This document shows, in pieces, positions 1-5,406 of a DNA stretch of 5,406 nucleotides. Source of the stretch: Myxococcales bacterium. GTDB taxonomy: Bacteria; Myxococcota_A; UBA9160; JALSIO01. How positions within the stretch are numbered: position 1 is the first letter of the stretch; each line of letters starts with the position of its first letter. Location of the stretch: positions 1 to 5,406 of the forward strand of contig JALSIO010000114.1 of the NCBI GenBank assembly GCA_026989995.1, given 5' to 3'. The notes beneath the pieces were generated by a model, which did not search any database, had not been told where the DNA came from, and was given only the letters and a program-made list of their open reading frames with translations. Position numbers and translations under genes: made by a program.

Positions 1-297
1 ACGGATCACGGCACGCAGGGGCCCGCCTTCGTGGTGGGCGGCTCGGTGGTCGGGGGCGTCTACGGCAACCACCCGAACATCGAGGCCTCCGCCCTCGACG
101 CGGCGGGCAACACCGTCTACAGCCAGAATCCGGGCAACGGGTTCCGTTCCACGGACTTCCGGGACGTCTACGGGACGCTCCTGGTCCACTGGCTGAACCT
201 CACCCCGGCCGAGGCGCAGGCCATCCTCCCGCCGGACGCCGGTCCTCCCGGCTCGACCTGGACGGTGCCCGACTTCGACCTCGGCTTCCTCCCCTGA
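1..297 (+). CDS. DUF1501 family protein, C-terminal 98 residues (5' end outside window)
   Basis: The reading frame is open from base 1 and ends at TGA 295-297, so only the C-terminal part of the protein is visible. It begins TDHGTQGPAFVVGG, followed by VYGNHPNIE and then TDFRDVYGTLLVHWL. This order (a G-T-D-H-G-type block, a 'GG.V.GG.YG..P' block, and an 'FR.VY.T.L..WL' block near the end) is the signature of the C-terminus of DUF1501 proteins. These are alkaline-phosphatase/sulfatase-fold relatives, usually secreted with a Tat signal and usually paired with a DUF1800 gene. The His of DHG lies where related enzymes have a metal ligand. Substrate and function are unknown for the family. The N-terminus and any DUF1800 partner would lie to the left of the window. 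The family call is by recognised motif, not by a search. Confidence 0.85.
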   Translation, partial: TDHGTQGPAFVVGGSVVGGVYGNHPNIEASALDAAGNTVYSQNPGNGFRSTDFRDVYGTLLVHWLNLTPAEAQAILPPDAGPPGSTWTVPDFDLGFLP

Positions 298-341
298 CCC
301 CTGCCGGCCGATCCGGGGCGGCGGGTGCTTCCCACGGCTTC

Positions 342-569
342 GGCCTCCCGGGCCGGATCGGCGCCCTCGATCCGAGGGTCTGCCTCCTGGCTCCGGAGGA
401 GATCACCACCAGGGGCCTGGCCGCGGGGACGCCCCGGGAGAATGCCGCCGCGCGTCGGCTGGAACCCGCGGAGCTCGAGCTCCTGCGCGCGGGCTTCGCG
501 ATCTGGCGCGCGCGGAGTCGAAGGCTGAGGAAGGCCGATCCCGCCTGGCCGGCACCGCGCCTGCCGCTC
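342..569 (+). other. Coding-like in-frame extension upstream of the GTG at 570
   Basis: The frame used by the 570-1976 gene stays open back past 297. Between about 342 and 569 it reads like real protein: G/C in nearly every third codon position and a plausible amphipathic stretch, RRLEPAELELLRAGFAIW, just before the 570 start. I read every in-frame codon from 297 to 569 and found no ATG, GTG or TTG; only CTG codons occur (387, 417, 459, 483, 525, 561). A GGAGGAG at 395-401 resembles a ribosome binding site but is not followed by a normal start in this frame. Either the gene starts at a rare codon, or an indel hides a start in another frame (a GTG lies at 325 in the neighbouring frame), or the extension is chance in GC-rich DNA. 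Confidence 0.45.
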
Positions 570-1976
570 GTGGCGGTGATCCTCGACCCGGAGCGCGTCC
601 GGCCCTATGTGTCGCTCCTGAACCGGAGCACCGCTTCGCTCCACCGGGAGGATCTCGATCCCGATCGCTCCCATCCCGAGGTGGTCGCGTTCGCCCTCGC
701 CCGGAGCGAGTGGATGGTGCGGGACGGGCACGTGGGTCTCGCCGCGGTGCGCTCCGCCGCGTGGTGGCTCGCCTCGGACCCGACGGCGCGCCGGGCCTTC
801 GCGGCGGCGGCCCGCTCCTCGCGCAGCCCCGAGGCCCCGACCTGGCAGTTCATCGCCGGAGCCCTTCCCTGGCTGGAGACGCTCCACCACCGCACCCTGC
901 GCCCCCCGGCACCCCGTCGGTCCGTTCGGGTCCTTCGGCCCACCCGCGTACTCGTCCCGCTTCGGCTCGCCCCGGGTCTTTCGGCCCTGGCGGAGACGGC
1001 GGGCCGCCTGGCCGCCGAACGGGTGGCCCGCTTCCGGGCCGCCCACCGGCCCGATGCGGCGTCGGCGGCCGGGGCGGCCCGGTTGGTGGCCAGCCTGCTG
1101 GCGGAACGCCCCCCGGTTCGGATCGCGGCGGGCGAGCGGATCCTCTACGACCCCGAAGGCGGTGCCGATCCCGCGGCGTTGGAGGCGCGCCTGGGGTCGG
1201 CGCCGGCCGAGGCCCTCGCGGGCCTCGAGGCCGAGCTGGGCGCGATCGCCCGTGTGACCCGGGCGTTCCGCGCGCGCTTCGGGGACGGGGGCGGGCCGGG
1301 CGAGCTCCCCGGCCTCGAGCGCGGCGGCTACACGTGGCTGGATCCGAGGGGGCCGATCCTCGTGGTGGACCTCGACGAGCCGGGCATCGATCGGCTGGGC
1401 GGGCCGCCCCTTCCCTTCGCCCTTCCGATGGCGGCCGCCCGGGCCGCCCACGAGTGGGGACACCTGGCGGCCCACCGGGGCGCCGTGGCCCCGGACCCGG
1501 ACGCCGCGAGGTCGGCGCAGGCGGCGCTCGGCCAGGCCCTCGTCGGGCTGGTCCGCTGCGCTCCGCCGCGGCTCCGGCCGCCGGGAGATCCCGCGCGCCT
1601 GGGCACGGCGCTCATGCACAGGCTCCTCGCCCGGCTGCCGGACCTCCGGGCGAACCTCGTGGCGGCCCGGCTCCTCGCGCCGGAGGAGGCCGAGGTCTAC
1701 CTCTGGCACAACCTCCGTCCGCGGCCGGACCCCGTCGACCCCCCCGACCTCTGGCGGCGGCTGCTCCTCGACCTCCACGAGATGCAGTACCTGGTGATCG
1801 GCGCCTTCGGGGTGGCGGTGCCGGACCCCGTGGGTCTCTATCTCGACGTGACCGGCTCGCGCGAGGCCCTGGTGCACACGGGTCTCGTCAGCGAGGCGGC
1901 CCTCCGGGAGGTCGCGGGCGTGCTCGCGGACCGCTACCGCCTGGAGCGCCTCCGCTGGGACGACCCGGCCGCCTGA
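570..1976 (+). CDS. Uncharacterised protein with HEWGH zincin-like motif
   Basis: I do not recognise the family. From the GTG at 570 the protein has 468 residues and ends at TGA 1974-1976. It is rich in Ala, Arg and Leu, with no signal peptide or membrane segment visible from this start. Residues 294-302 read HEWGHLAAH, an HExxH motif on an Ala-rich helix (MAAARAAHEWGH). This is the pattern of zinc metallopeptidases, with H294 and H298 as metal ligands and E295 as the catalytic base. A third ligand could be H302 or an acidic residue in the later helix DLRANLVAARLLAPEE (358-373). A second conserved-looking block is LLLDLHEMQYL (398-408). Residues 140-235 look helical. Only the motif supports peptidase activity, so this is tentative. 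The start is also uncertain: 570 is the first in-frame GTG/ATG/TTG after 297, but the frame upstream still looks coding (see 342-569). The gene follows the DUF1501 gene on the same strand and runs toward the convergent minus-strand genes. Confidence 0.8.
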   Translation: MAVILDPERVRPYVSLLNRSTASLHREDLDPDRSHPEVVAFALARSEWMVRDGHVGLAAVRSAAWWLASDPTARRAFAAAARSSRSPEAPTWQFIAGALPWLETLHHRTLRPPAPRRSVRVLRPTRVLVPLRLAPGLSALAETAGRLAAERVARFRAAHRPDAASAAGAARLVASLLAERPPVRIAAGERILYDPEGGADPAALEARLGSAPAEALAGLEAELGAIARVTRAFRARFGDGGGPGELPGLERGGYTWLDPRGPILVVDLDEPGIDRLGGPPLPFALPMAAARAAHEWGHLAAHRGAVAPDPDAARSAQAALGQALVGLVRCAPPRLRPPGDPARLGTALMHRLLARLPDLRANLVAARLLAPEEAEVYLWHNLRPRPDPVDPPDLWRRLLLDLHEMQYLVIGAFGVAVPDPVGLYLDVTGSREALVHTGLVSEAALREVAGVLADRYRLERLRWDDPAA

Positions 1977-2010
1977 ATCGGGGTGGCCATCGCCACCGGC
2001 CCCGGCCGAT
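1977..2010 (+). terminator. Possible hairpin just after the HEWGH gene stop
   Basis: Immediately after TGA 1974-1976, ATCGG (1977-1981) can pair with CCGAT (2006-2010). Inside it, GGTGGC (1982-1987) pairs with GCCACC (1992-1997) around the loop CATC, leaving a bulge of GGCCCCGG. The position suits a terminator, but no T-tract follows, so a classic intrinsic terminator is not shown. Confidence 0.3.
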
Positions 2011-2128
2011 GGTTCCGGCGTAACGAGCCTGCCGACGGCGAGGGGCAGGATGAGGGCGAGGGCGCAGCGTCGCGGCGCAGCGATCCGGTGCCTCGGAGCC
2101 TTCCGGGCTCTCGTCCGCACCCCTGCAC

Positions 2129-2152
2129 CCCCGGCAGGCCACCAGGCCGGGG
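2129..2152 (-). terminator. Possible hairpin downstream of the minus-strand membrane gene
   Basis: CCCCGGC (2129-2135) pairs with GCCGGGG (2146-2152), a 7-bp all-G/C stem with a 10-base loop. It lies about 40 bases beyond the stop of the minus-strand gene at 2194. No T-run follows on either strand, and stems like this occur by chance in such GC-rich DNA. Confidence 0.2.
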
Positions 2153-2193
2153 CCCCGCCCGCGTCCTTCGGGGTGGCGCGGCGTGCGTGCATT

Positions 2194-2673
2194 TCAGCCG
2201 GACGAGGTCGGGCCTTCCCGCCCCCTTGGCGGCAGACCCCGCAGCGCGTGCCCGAGCAGGACCGCGTACAGGGCGACCACCGGCAGGAAGGCGGTGTAGA
2301 TGAGGAGGTAGCTCCCGCGTCCGGGCGGCCGCCAGGCCCCCGCGGCGTGCGTCGCGTAGGCGAAGAGGAGGGCCGCGTAGAGGGACACCGTCAGGGTGAT
2401 GAGTCCGAGCGGCATCGCCCAGCCCCGTCTCCGGTAGAATCCCCACGTGAAGACCAGCGCGAGAAGGGCGTTGCCGAGATCCAGCGACGCCATCCCGGCG
2501 AAGAAGGCCACCGCATCCGGGCTCCAGCCGCCGGCGGGAGGAGGAGCGGGGAAGTCCATCGTGGCCCCCGCTGCCAGGCGCGCGAGGGCCCGGAGGTTGA
2601 CGGGAATGTGAACAGCCTGGTAGAGCGCGTACCATCCGACCAGCCAGGCCAGGCCTCGACGCCCGAAGTCCAT
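2194..2673 (-). CDS. Four-helix integral membrane protein of unknown function
   Basis: The protein has 159 residues from the ATG at 2673-2671 to the TGA at 2196-2194. The start is well supported: the minus strand reads GAAGGGGGAAC directly before ATG, a strong purine-rich ribosome binding site, and the first hydrophobic segment begins at once (MDFGRRGLAWLVGWYALYQ). Four membrane segments are visible at about residues 8-28, 53-79, 85-109 and 121-143. A loop rich in Pro (FPAPPPAGGW, 41-50) lies between the first two, and RRR follows helix 2. The polar residues H22 and N26 in helix 1 and D65 and N68 in helix 2 could have a functional role. There is no cysteine. I cannot assign a family. It is read in the same direction as the rhodanese operon, but a 188-base gap makes co-transcription uncertain. 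Confidence 0.8.
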   Translation of the reverse strand: MDFGRRGLAWLVGWYALYQAVHIPVNLRALARLAAGATMDFPAPPPAGGWSPDAVAFFAGMASLDLGNALLALVFTWGFYRRRGWAMPLGLITLTVSLYAALLFAYATHAAGAWRPPGRGSYLLIYTAFLPVVALYAVLLGHALRGLPPRGREGPTSSG

Positions 2674-2861
2674 GTTCCCCCTTCCCGAGCGGCTCCCTGT
2701 GCCGGTGCGCTCGTTCTTCCACCCGACCGGGGACGACGGCCGTGCCCCCGCCCAGCGGAGCGGTCCCGCGACCCCGGCGGCGCCCCGCTCTCGGGGGAGC
2801 GGGCGGGGCGGCTGTACCGCGCCGCGACGACGTCCGCCGGTGGCTGCGCCGTGGGGGGCGT
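2674..2861. other. Intergenic gap between rhodanese and membrane protein genes
   Basis: This is 188 bases without a credible gene. It holds the ribosome binding site of the 2194-2673 gene at its left edge and a GC-rich hairpin near 2781-2810. I found no convincing -10/-35 promoter on the minus strand. A separate promoter for the membrane protein gene is possible but not shown. Confidence 0.5.
2781..2810 (-). terminator. GC-rich hairpin after the rhodanese gene
   Basis: CCCGCTC (2784-2790) pairs with GAGCGGG (2797-2803) around TCGGGG. An alternative outer stem pairs CGCCCCG (2781-2787) with CGGGGCG (2804-2810). It lies about 50 bases downstream of the rhodanese stop on the minus strand, where the operon could end. 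No T-run follows, so termination is not established. Confidence 0.3.
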
Positions 2862-3260
2862 TCAGGGTGCCCCGCGCTGCTGGGGCAGTCCCGCGTCGCG
2901 CCAGGCAGCCATGTCTCCGTCGAGGTGGAGGATCCGCGTGAACCCGGCGTCGGCGAGGACCTCCGTGGCCTTGCGGGCGCGTCCGCCCCGCTCGCAATAC
3001 ACCACCACCGGGCGCCCGCGGTGGGCGTCGATCTCTCCGAGTCGCGCGGAGAGGAGGTCGTGGGGAATGTTCCGCGCGCCCGGCACGTGGCCGGAACCGT
3101 ATTCCTCGGGCGTCCGCACGTCGAGCACGAGCGGCGCGTGGCCCGGCGGCCCGCCGAGCATCTGGAGCAGCTCCTGGGGGTCGAGATCCTCGACAGGGCT
3201 CGTTCCCCCGCAGGCCAAGGCCGTGGCCAGGAGCAGGAGGCTGGAGGTCTTCACGGTCAT
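2862..3260 (-). CDS. Rhodanese-domain protein, probable lipoprotein
   Basis: This is a single-domain rhodanese of 132 residues, a sulfurtransferase fold that carries sulfane sulfur as a persulfide on its active-site cysteine. The visible signatures are LVLDVRTPEEYGSGHVPGA (44-62, the usual start of the domain), VVVYCERGGRARKA (85-98) with the catalytic-loop Cys89 in C-E-R-G-G-R, and LHLDGDMAAW (111-120) near the end. The N-terminus has a short basic region, a Leu/Ala-rich core and ALACGG. Cys17 is therefore a likely lipoprotein attachment site, which would place the domain outside the cytoplasmic membrane; the lipobox is acceptable but not ideal. The ATG at 3260-3258 overlaps the stop of the flavoprotein gene as ATGA, and GGAG (3272-3269 on the minus strand) lies 8 bases before it, so the two genes are probably translationally coupled. 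The acceptor of the sulfur is unknown. Confidence 0.93.
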   Translation of the reverse strand: MTVKTSSLLLLATALACGGTSPVEDLDPQELLQMLGGPPGHAPLVLDVRTPEEYGSGHVPGARNIPHDLLSARLGEIDAHRGRPVVVYCERGGRARKATEVLADAGFTRILHLDGDMAAWRDAGLPQQRGAP

Positions 3261-4384
3261 CGGTATCGCTCCACGAATCGCCGGTCGATCCGGTCCTTGA
3301 GGCGCATCACCCACCGGCCTTCGAAGGCGATGCCCCACTTCGATCCCACCGCCGTCCCGTCTCCGAGGTTCAGCAGGGAGAGGAAATCGGACTGCGGTGT
3401 GTAGGGGCGGAGCGGCCTGCCGCCGAGCGCCCGGCGGAGGTTGGCGGCGAGGATCGGGCCGGAGCGCACCGCATAGACTCCGGCCTTGGGCATTCCCGGC
3501 AGGCTGGCACAGTCCCCGGCCGCGAAGACGCGCTCGAGTCCCTCCACCTGGAGGGTCGGCCCGATCCGGACGAAGCCCCGCGCATCCACCGGGAGGTCGC
3601 TCTCGGCGAGGAAGGCGGGGGCCGCCGGTCCGGGCACCCAGACGACGGCGTCGCCGGTCACGAGGCCGCCGTCGTCGAGCCGGAGGCTCCCTCCCTCCAG
3701 TCCCTCCAGTCCGGTGACCCGGCGTCCGCCCAGCCAGGCGACGCCCCGCCGCGCGAGGATCCGTTCGACACGGCGGCGCAGCGACTCCGGAGCGCCCTCC
3801 AGCGGCCGATCCCGCGCATCCACGAGGCGGATTTCGACGGGGCGCGCCGCCTCCCGCCGGAGCCGCGCCTGGAAACAGAGCGCGAGCTCGACACCGCCGG
3901 CGCCCGCCCCCACCACCGCCAGCCGGAAGGGGGATCGGGAGGAGGCGTTCCGGGCGGCTGCCACCAGGTGGGGAATGCGGCCGATGAGCCCGTCGATGGG
4001 GCGCGCGGGAATCGCATTCCGGGCGACGCCGGGGAGGTCGAGCCCGCGAACGGTGGACCCCACGTCCAGCGAGGCCCAGTCGAAGGGGATCTCGATGTCC
4101 GAGGCGGTGATCACCACGCGTTTTTCGGCCCACACGCGTCGTGCGGGCTCGAGCAGGACGCGTCCGCCCGCCCGCCGGGCGAGCGCGGCCCCATCGATCT
4201 CCAGCTCCGCCCGCCGGTAGTGGCCCGCCACGAGTCCCGGAACCATGCCGGAGTAGACGGCGGGGTTGCGGTCCACCACCAGCAGGAGCTCGGCGTCCTC
4301 GGGCGGCGTTCGAGCCCACCGGCGCAGCACCTCGACGTGGGCGTGCCCGGCGCCCACCAGCACCACGCGGCGTCGCGCGCTCAC
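3257..4384 (-). CDS. FAD/NAD(P)-dependent oxidoreductase of the SelD-associated type
   Basis: The protein has 375 residues from the GTG at 4384-4382. It has a two-dinucleotide-fold layout: an N-terminal FAD site VVLVGAGHAHVEVL (7-20), a second nucleotide site LAVVGAGAGGVELAL (155-169), and the C-terminal FAD motif RVFAAGDCAS (285-294). The blocks YSGMVPGLVAGHY (44-56), DVGS (107-110), PKAGVYAVRSGP (299-310) and KDRIDRRFVERY (363-374) match my knowledge of the family described as the N-terminal domain fused to selenophosphate synthetase SelD (TIGR03169), here without the SelD part. Only two cysteines are present (C170, C292) and neither forms a CxxC redox pair. That argues against a classical sulfide:quinone oxidoreductase or a disulfide reductase. 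Substrate and electron acceptor are unknown. The chosen GTG lies 31 bases after the permease stop, with GGTGGGGGG just upstream; there is no in-frame ATG or GTG between the permease stop and it. The 3' end overlaps the rhodanese start (ATGA). Confidence 0.9.
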   Translation of the reverse strand: MSARRRVVLVGAGHAHVEVLRRWARTPPEDAELLLVVDRNPAVYSGMVPGLVAGHYRRAELEIDGAALARRAGGRVLLEPARRVWAEKRVVITASDIEIPFDWASLDVGSTVRGLDLPGVARNAIPARPIDGLIGRIPHLVAAARNASSRSPFRLAVVGAGAGGVELALCFQARLRREAARPVEIRLVDARDRPLEGAPESLRRRVERILARRGVAWLGGRRVTGLEGLEGGSLRLDDGGLVTGDAVVWVPGPAAPAFLAESDLPVDARGFVRIGPTLQVEGLERVFAAGDCASLPGMPKAGVYAVRSGPILAANLRRALGGRPLRPYTPQSDFLSLLNLGDGTAVGSKWGIAFEGRWVMRLKDRIDRRFVERYR

Positions 4385-4415
4385 GGGCCCCCCACCGGAG
4401 TGTCCGACCTTCCCT

Positions 4416-5324
4416 TCAAATGCCGCCTCCGTCGGAGAGCAGGGGGTCCGGGATCGCATCGCCCGCGGCGCGGCGTCTCACCCGGCCCGCCGCGAGGCCG
4501 ACACCCAGCATCAGGAGCGCGAAGGCCGCTTGGGGCAGGGAATGCGGAAGGGCTTCCCGCGCCATGGGAAGCCAGGCTTCGGCCTCGCGAACCAGGATCA
4601 CCGCGGCCATGGCGGCCACGAAGCCGGCGAAGGCCCGACGGAGGGCCTCCGGATCCACCCGATGGGCGAGACGGGTGCCCAGGAACGATCCGGCCACGGC
4701 CGCGGTCGCCACGGCGGCGGTGAGGGGCCCGTCCACCTCCGCGTGGCCCACGTAGCCTGCGAAGCCCGCCAACGTGTTGAGGACGATCACCACCAGCGAA
4801 GTTCCCACCGCGCGCCGCATGGGGAGGCCCGCGAAGAGCACGAGCGCCGGGACGATCAGGAATCCCCCGCCGGCCCCCACCAGGCCCGTGAGGCCCCCCA
4901 CCGCGAGTCCCTGGAGGAGGAGCCGCGTGGGGGCGATGCCGCCGGCGGGAGCCTCCGCGGGCGCCCGGCGACCGCGCCACATCGCCGACGCCGTCAGTCC
5001 CATCACCGCCGAGAAGAGCAGGAGCAGCAGGCCCCCGTCCAGCCAGGCTGCAGCGCGCGCCCCCGCGTGGGCGCTCGCCATCCCCGCCGCGCCGAAGAGC
5101 AGACCGCTGCGGACGTCGACCGAGCCGGCGTGGGCATGCCGAACCGCCCCGACGGCGCCGGCGGCGGCCACCACCAGCAGCGAACTCGCGATGGCCGATT
5201 TCGGCGGCAGCCCGAAGACGTAGACGAGGAGGGGGACGGTGAGGATCGAACCCCCACCGCCGAAGAAGCCCAGGGAGACGCCCACCAGGGTGGCGAGCGC
5301 GAGACCGAGGCCTGTCGCCCCCAC
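4416..5324 (-). CDS. TSUP (TauE/SafE) family membrane permease
   Basis: This polytopic membrane protein has 302 residues from the GTG at 5324-5322. It belongs to the TSUP group (4-toluene sulfonate uptake / TauE-SafE), whose members move sulfite, sulfoacetate, thiosulfate and other anions. The diagnostic internal duplication is clear: GFFGGGGSILTVPLLVY (19-35) with PKSAIASSLLVV (41-52) in the first half, and GLVGAGGGFLIVPALVL (147-163) with RRAVGTSLVVIVLN (170-183) in the second half. About eight hydrophobic segments can be seen, up to LMLGVGLAAG at 271-280, and the tail is hydrophilic. The form with GFFGGGGSI and ASSLLVV is often found near rhodanese or persulfide-oxidising genes, which fits the rhodanese two genes downstream. 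Its start lies 1 base after the stop of the preceding partial gene (TGACGTG), without an obvious ribosome binding site, suggesting coupling. Substrate and direction of transport cannot be read from the sequence. Confidence 0.92.
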   Translation of the reverse strand: MGATGLGLALATLVGVSLGFFGGGGSILTVPLLVYVFGLPPKSAIASSLLVVAAAGAVGAVRHAHAGSVDVRSGLLFGAAGMASAHAGARAAAWLDGGLLLLLFSAVMGLTASAMWRGRRAPAEAPAGGIAPTRLLLQGLAVGGLTGLVGAGGGFLIVPALVLFAGLPMRRAVGTSLVVIVLNTLAGFAGYVGHAEVDGPLTAAVATAAVAGSFLGTRLAHRVDPEALRRAFAGFVAAMAAVILVREAEAWLPMAREALPHSLPQAAFALLMLGVGLAAGRVRRRAAGDAIPDPLLSDGGGI

Positions 5325-5325
5325 G

Positions 5326-5406
5326 TCAGAAGGCCGTCAGCCAGTCGAGGAACACGGCGCGCGCGAGATCGAGATCCGGCGGCGCCTCCGGCCCGGAGAG
5401 CTCGTC
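5326..5406 (-). CDS. C-terminal 26 residues of an unidentified gene (5' end outside window)
   Basis: On the minus strand a frame is open from the window edge to TGA at 5328-5326 and encodes 26 residues ending ARAVFLDWLTAF. It stops 1 base before the GTG of the TSUP gene, an arrangement typical of genes in one operon. Third codon positions are almost all G or C, as in the other genes here. The stretch is too short to identify; it looks like a helical C-terminus. A sulfur-related enzyme would suit the neighbours, but nothing in these residues shows that. Confidence 0.6.
   Translation of the reverse strand, partial: DELSGPEAPPDLDLARAVFLDWLTAF

Larger units (their letters stand above)
1977..2193. 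other. Gene-free convergent intergenic region
   Basis: This stretch lies between the stop of the + strand HEWGH gene and the stop of the minus-strand membrane protein. I see no credible gene, RNA gene or repeat here. It contains at least two GC-rich inverted repeats, listed separately, that could end transcription from both sides. Neither is followed by a T-run. Confidence 0.6.

Noticed and set aside
168..2192. 674-codon open frame on the minus strand opposite the HEWGH gene
   Set aside because: It is made of Arg-, Gly- and Pro-rich low-complexity sequence with no motif. It lies antisense to two better-supported genes, which is what GC-rich DNA produces.
2050..3300. 416-codon open frame on the plus strand opposite the rhodanese and membrane genes
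   Set aside because: Its composition is Arg/Pro/Ser-rich with no recognisable domain, and it covers clear minus-strand genes.
3692..3709. Perfect tandem repeat of the 9-base unit TCCCTCCAG, twice
   Set aside because: It lies in frame inside the flavoprotein gene and encodes the Leu-Glu-Gly repeat of GLEGLEGG. Two copies are expected by chance and no longer array exists.
3261..4319. N-terminal 353-codon part of a longer frame that reads into the rhodanese gene (4319 to 2862, minus strand)
   Set aside because: It is the shadow of the flavoprotein in another frame. The rhodanese has its own ATG with ribosome binding site and signal-like N-terminus at 3260, so a fusion protein is not supported.
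3257..4384. Sulfide:quinone oxidoreductase as the name of the flavoprotein
   Set aside because: Only two cysteines are present, both inside nucleotide-binding motifs. The N- and C-terminal blocks match the SelD-associated family better.
1..5406. CRISPR array, tRNA, rRNA, insertion sequence or prophage signs
   Set aside because: Reading both strands I found no regularly spaced repeats, no tRNA-like TTCRANYC context, no transposase or integrase motif, and no terminal inverted repeats.

Overview
This is a GC-rich stretch (roughly 70% or more by eye) of a bacterial chromosome, with GTG starts common and C or G in almost every third codon position. Nothing in it looks mobile. A DUF1501 gene, a TSUP permease and a SelD-type flavoprotein in DNA this GC-rich would fit an environmental phylum such as Gemmatimonadota, Acidobacteriota or Myxococcota. 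That placement is an inference; no RNA gene or marker gene is present to settle it.

Layout: two genes on the + strand face a run of minus-strand genes. The + side (1-1976) holds the 3' end of a DUF1501 gene (1-297), then a large protein with no family I recognise that carries a HEWGH zinc-protease-like motif (570-1976, probably beginning further upstream). The two sides converge on a 217-base gene-free stretch (1977-2193) with GC-rich hairpins. The minus side reads, in transcription order: the last 26 codons of an unidentified gene (5326-5406), a TSUP (TauE/SafE-type) membrane permease (4416-5324), an FAD/NAD(P)-type oxidoreductase of the family often fused to selenophosphate synthetase SelD (3257-4384), a small rhodanese with a lipoprotein-like N-terminus (2862-3260), a 188-base gap with a hairpin, and a four-helix membrane protein of unknown function (2194-2673).

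The three central minus-strand genes form a tight operon. The first partial gene and the permease are 1 base apart, the permease and flavoprotein 31 bases apart, and the flavoprotein and rhodanese overlap by ATGA. A permease of the sulfur-anion exporter type, a flavoprotein and a persulfide-carrying rhodanese together suggest handling of sulfur (or selenium) compounds. The flavoprotein has only two cysteines, so it is not an ordinary sulfide:quinone oxidoreductase. Its usual partner SelD is not in the window. This makes the operon the most interesting part of the window, with the HEWGH protein second.
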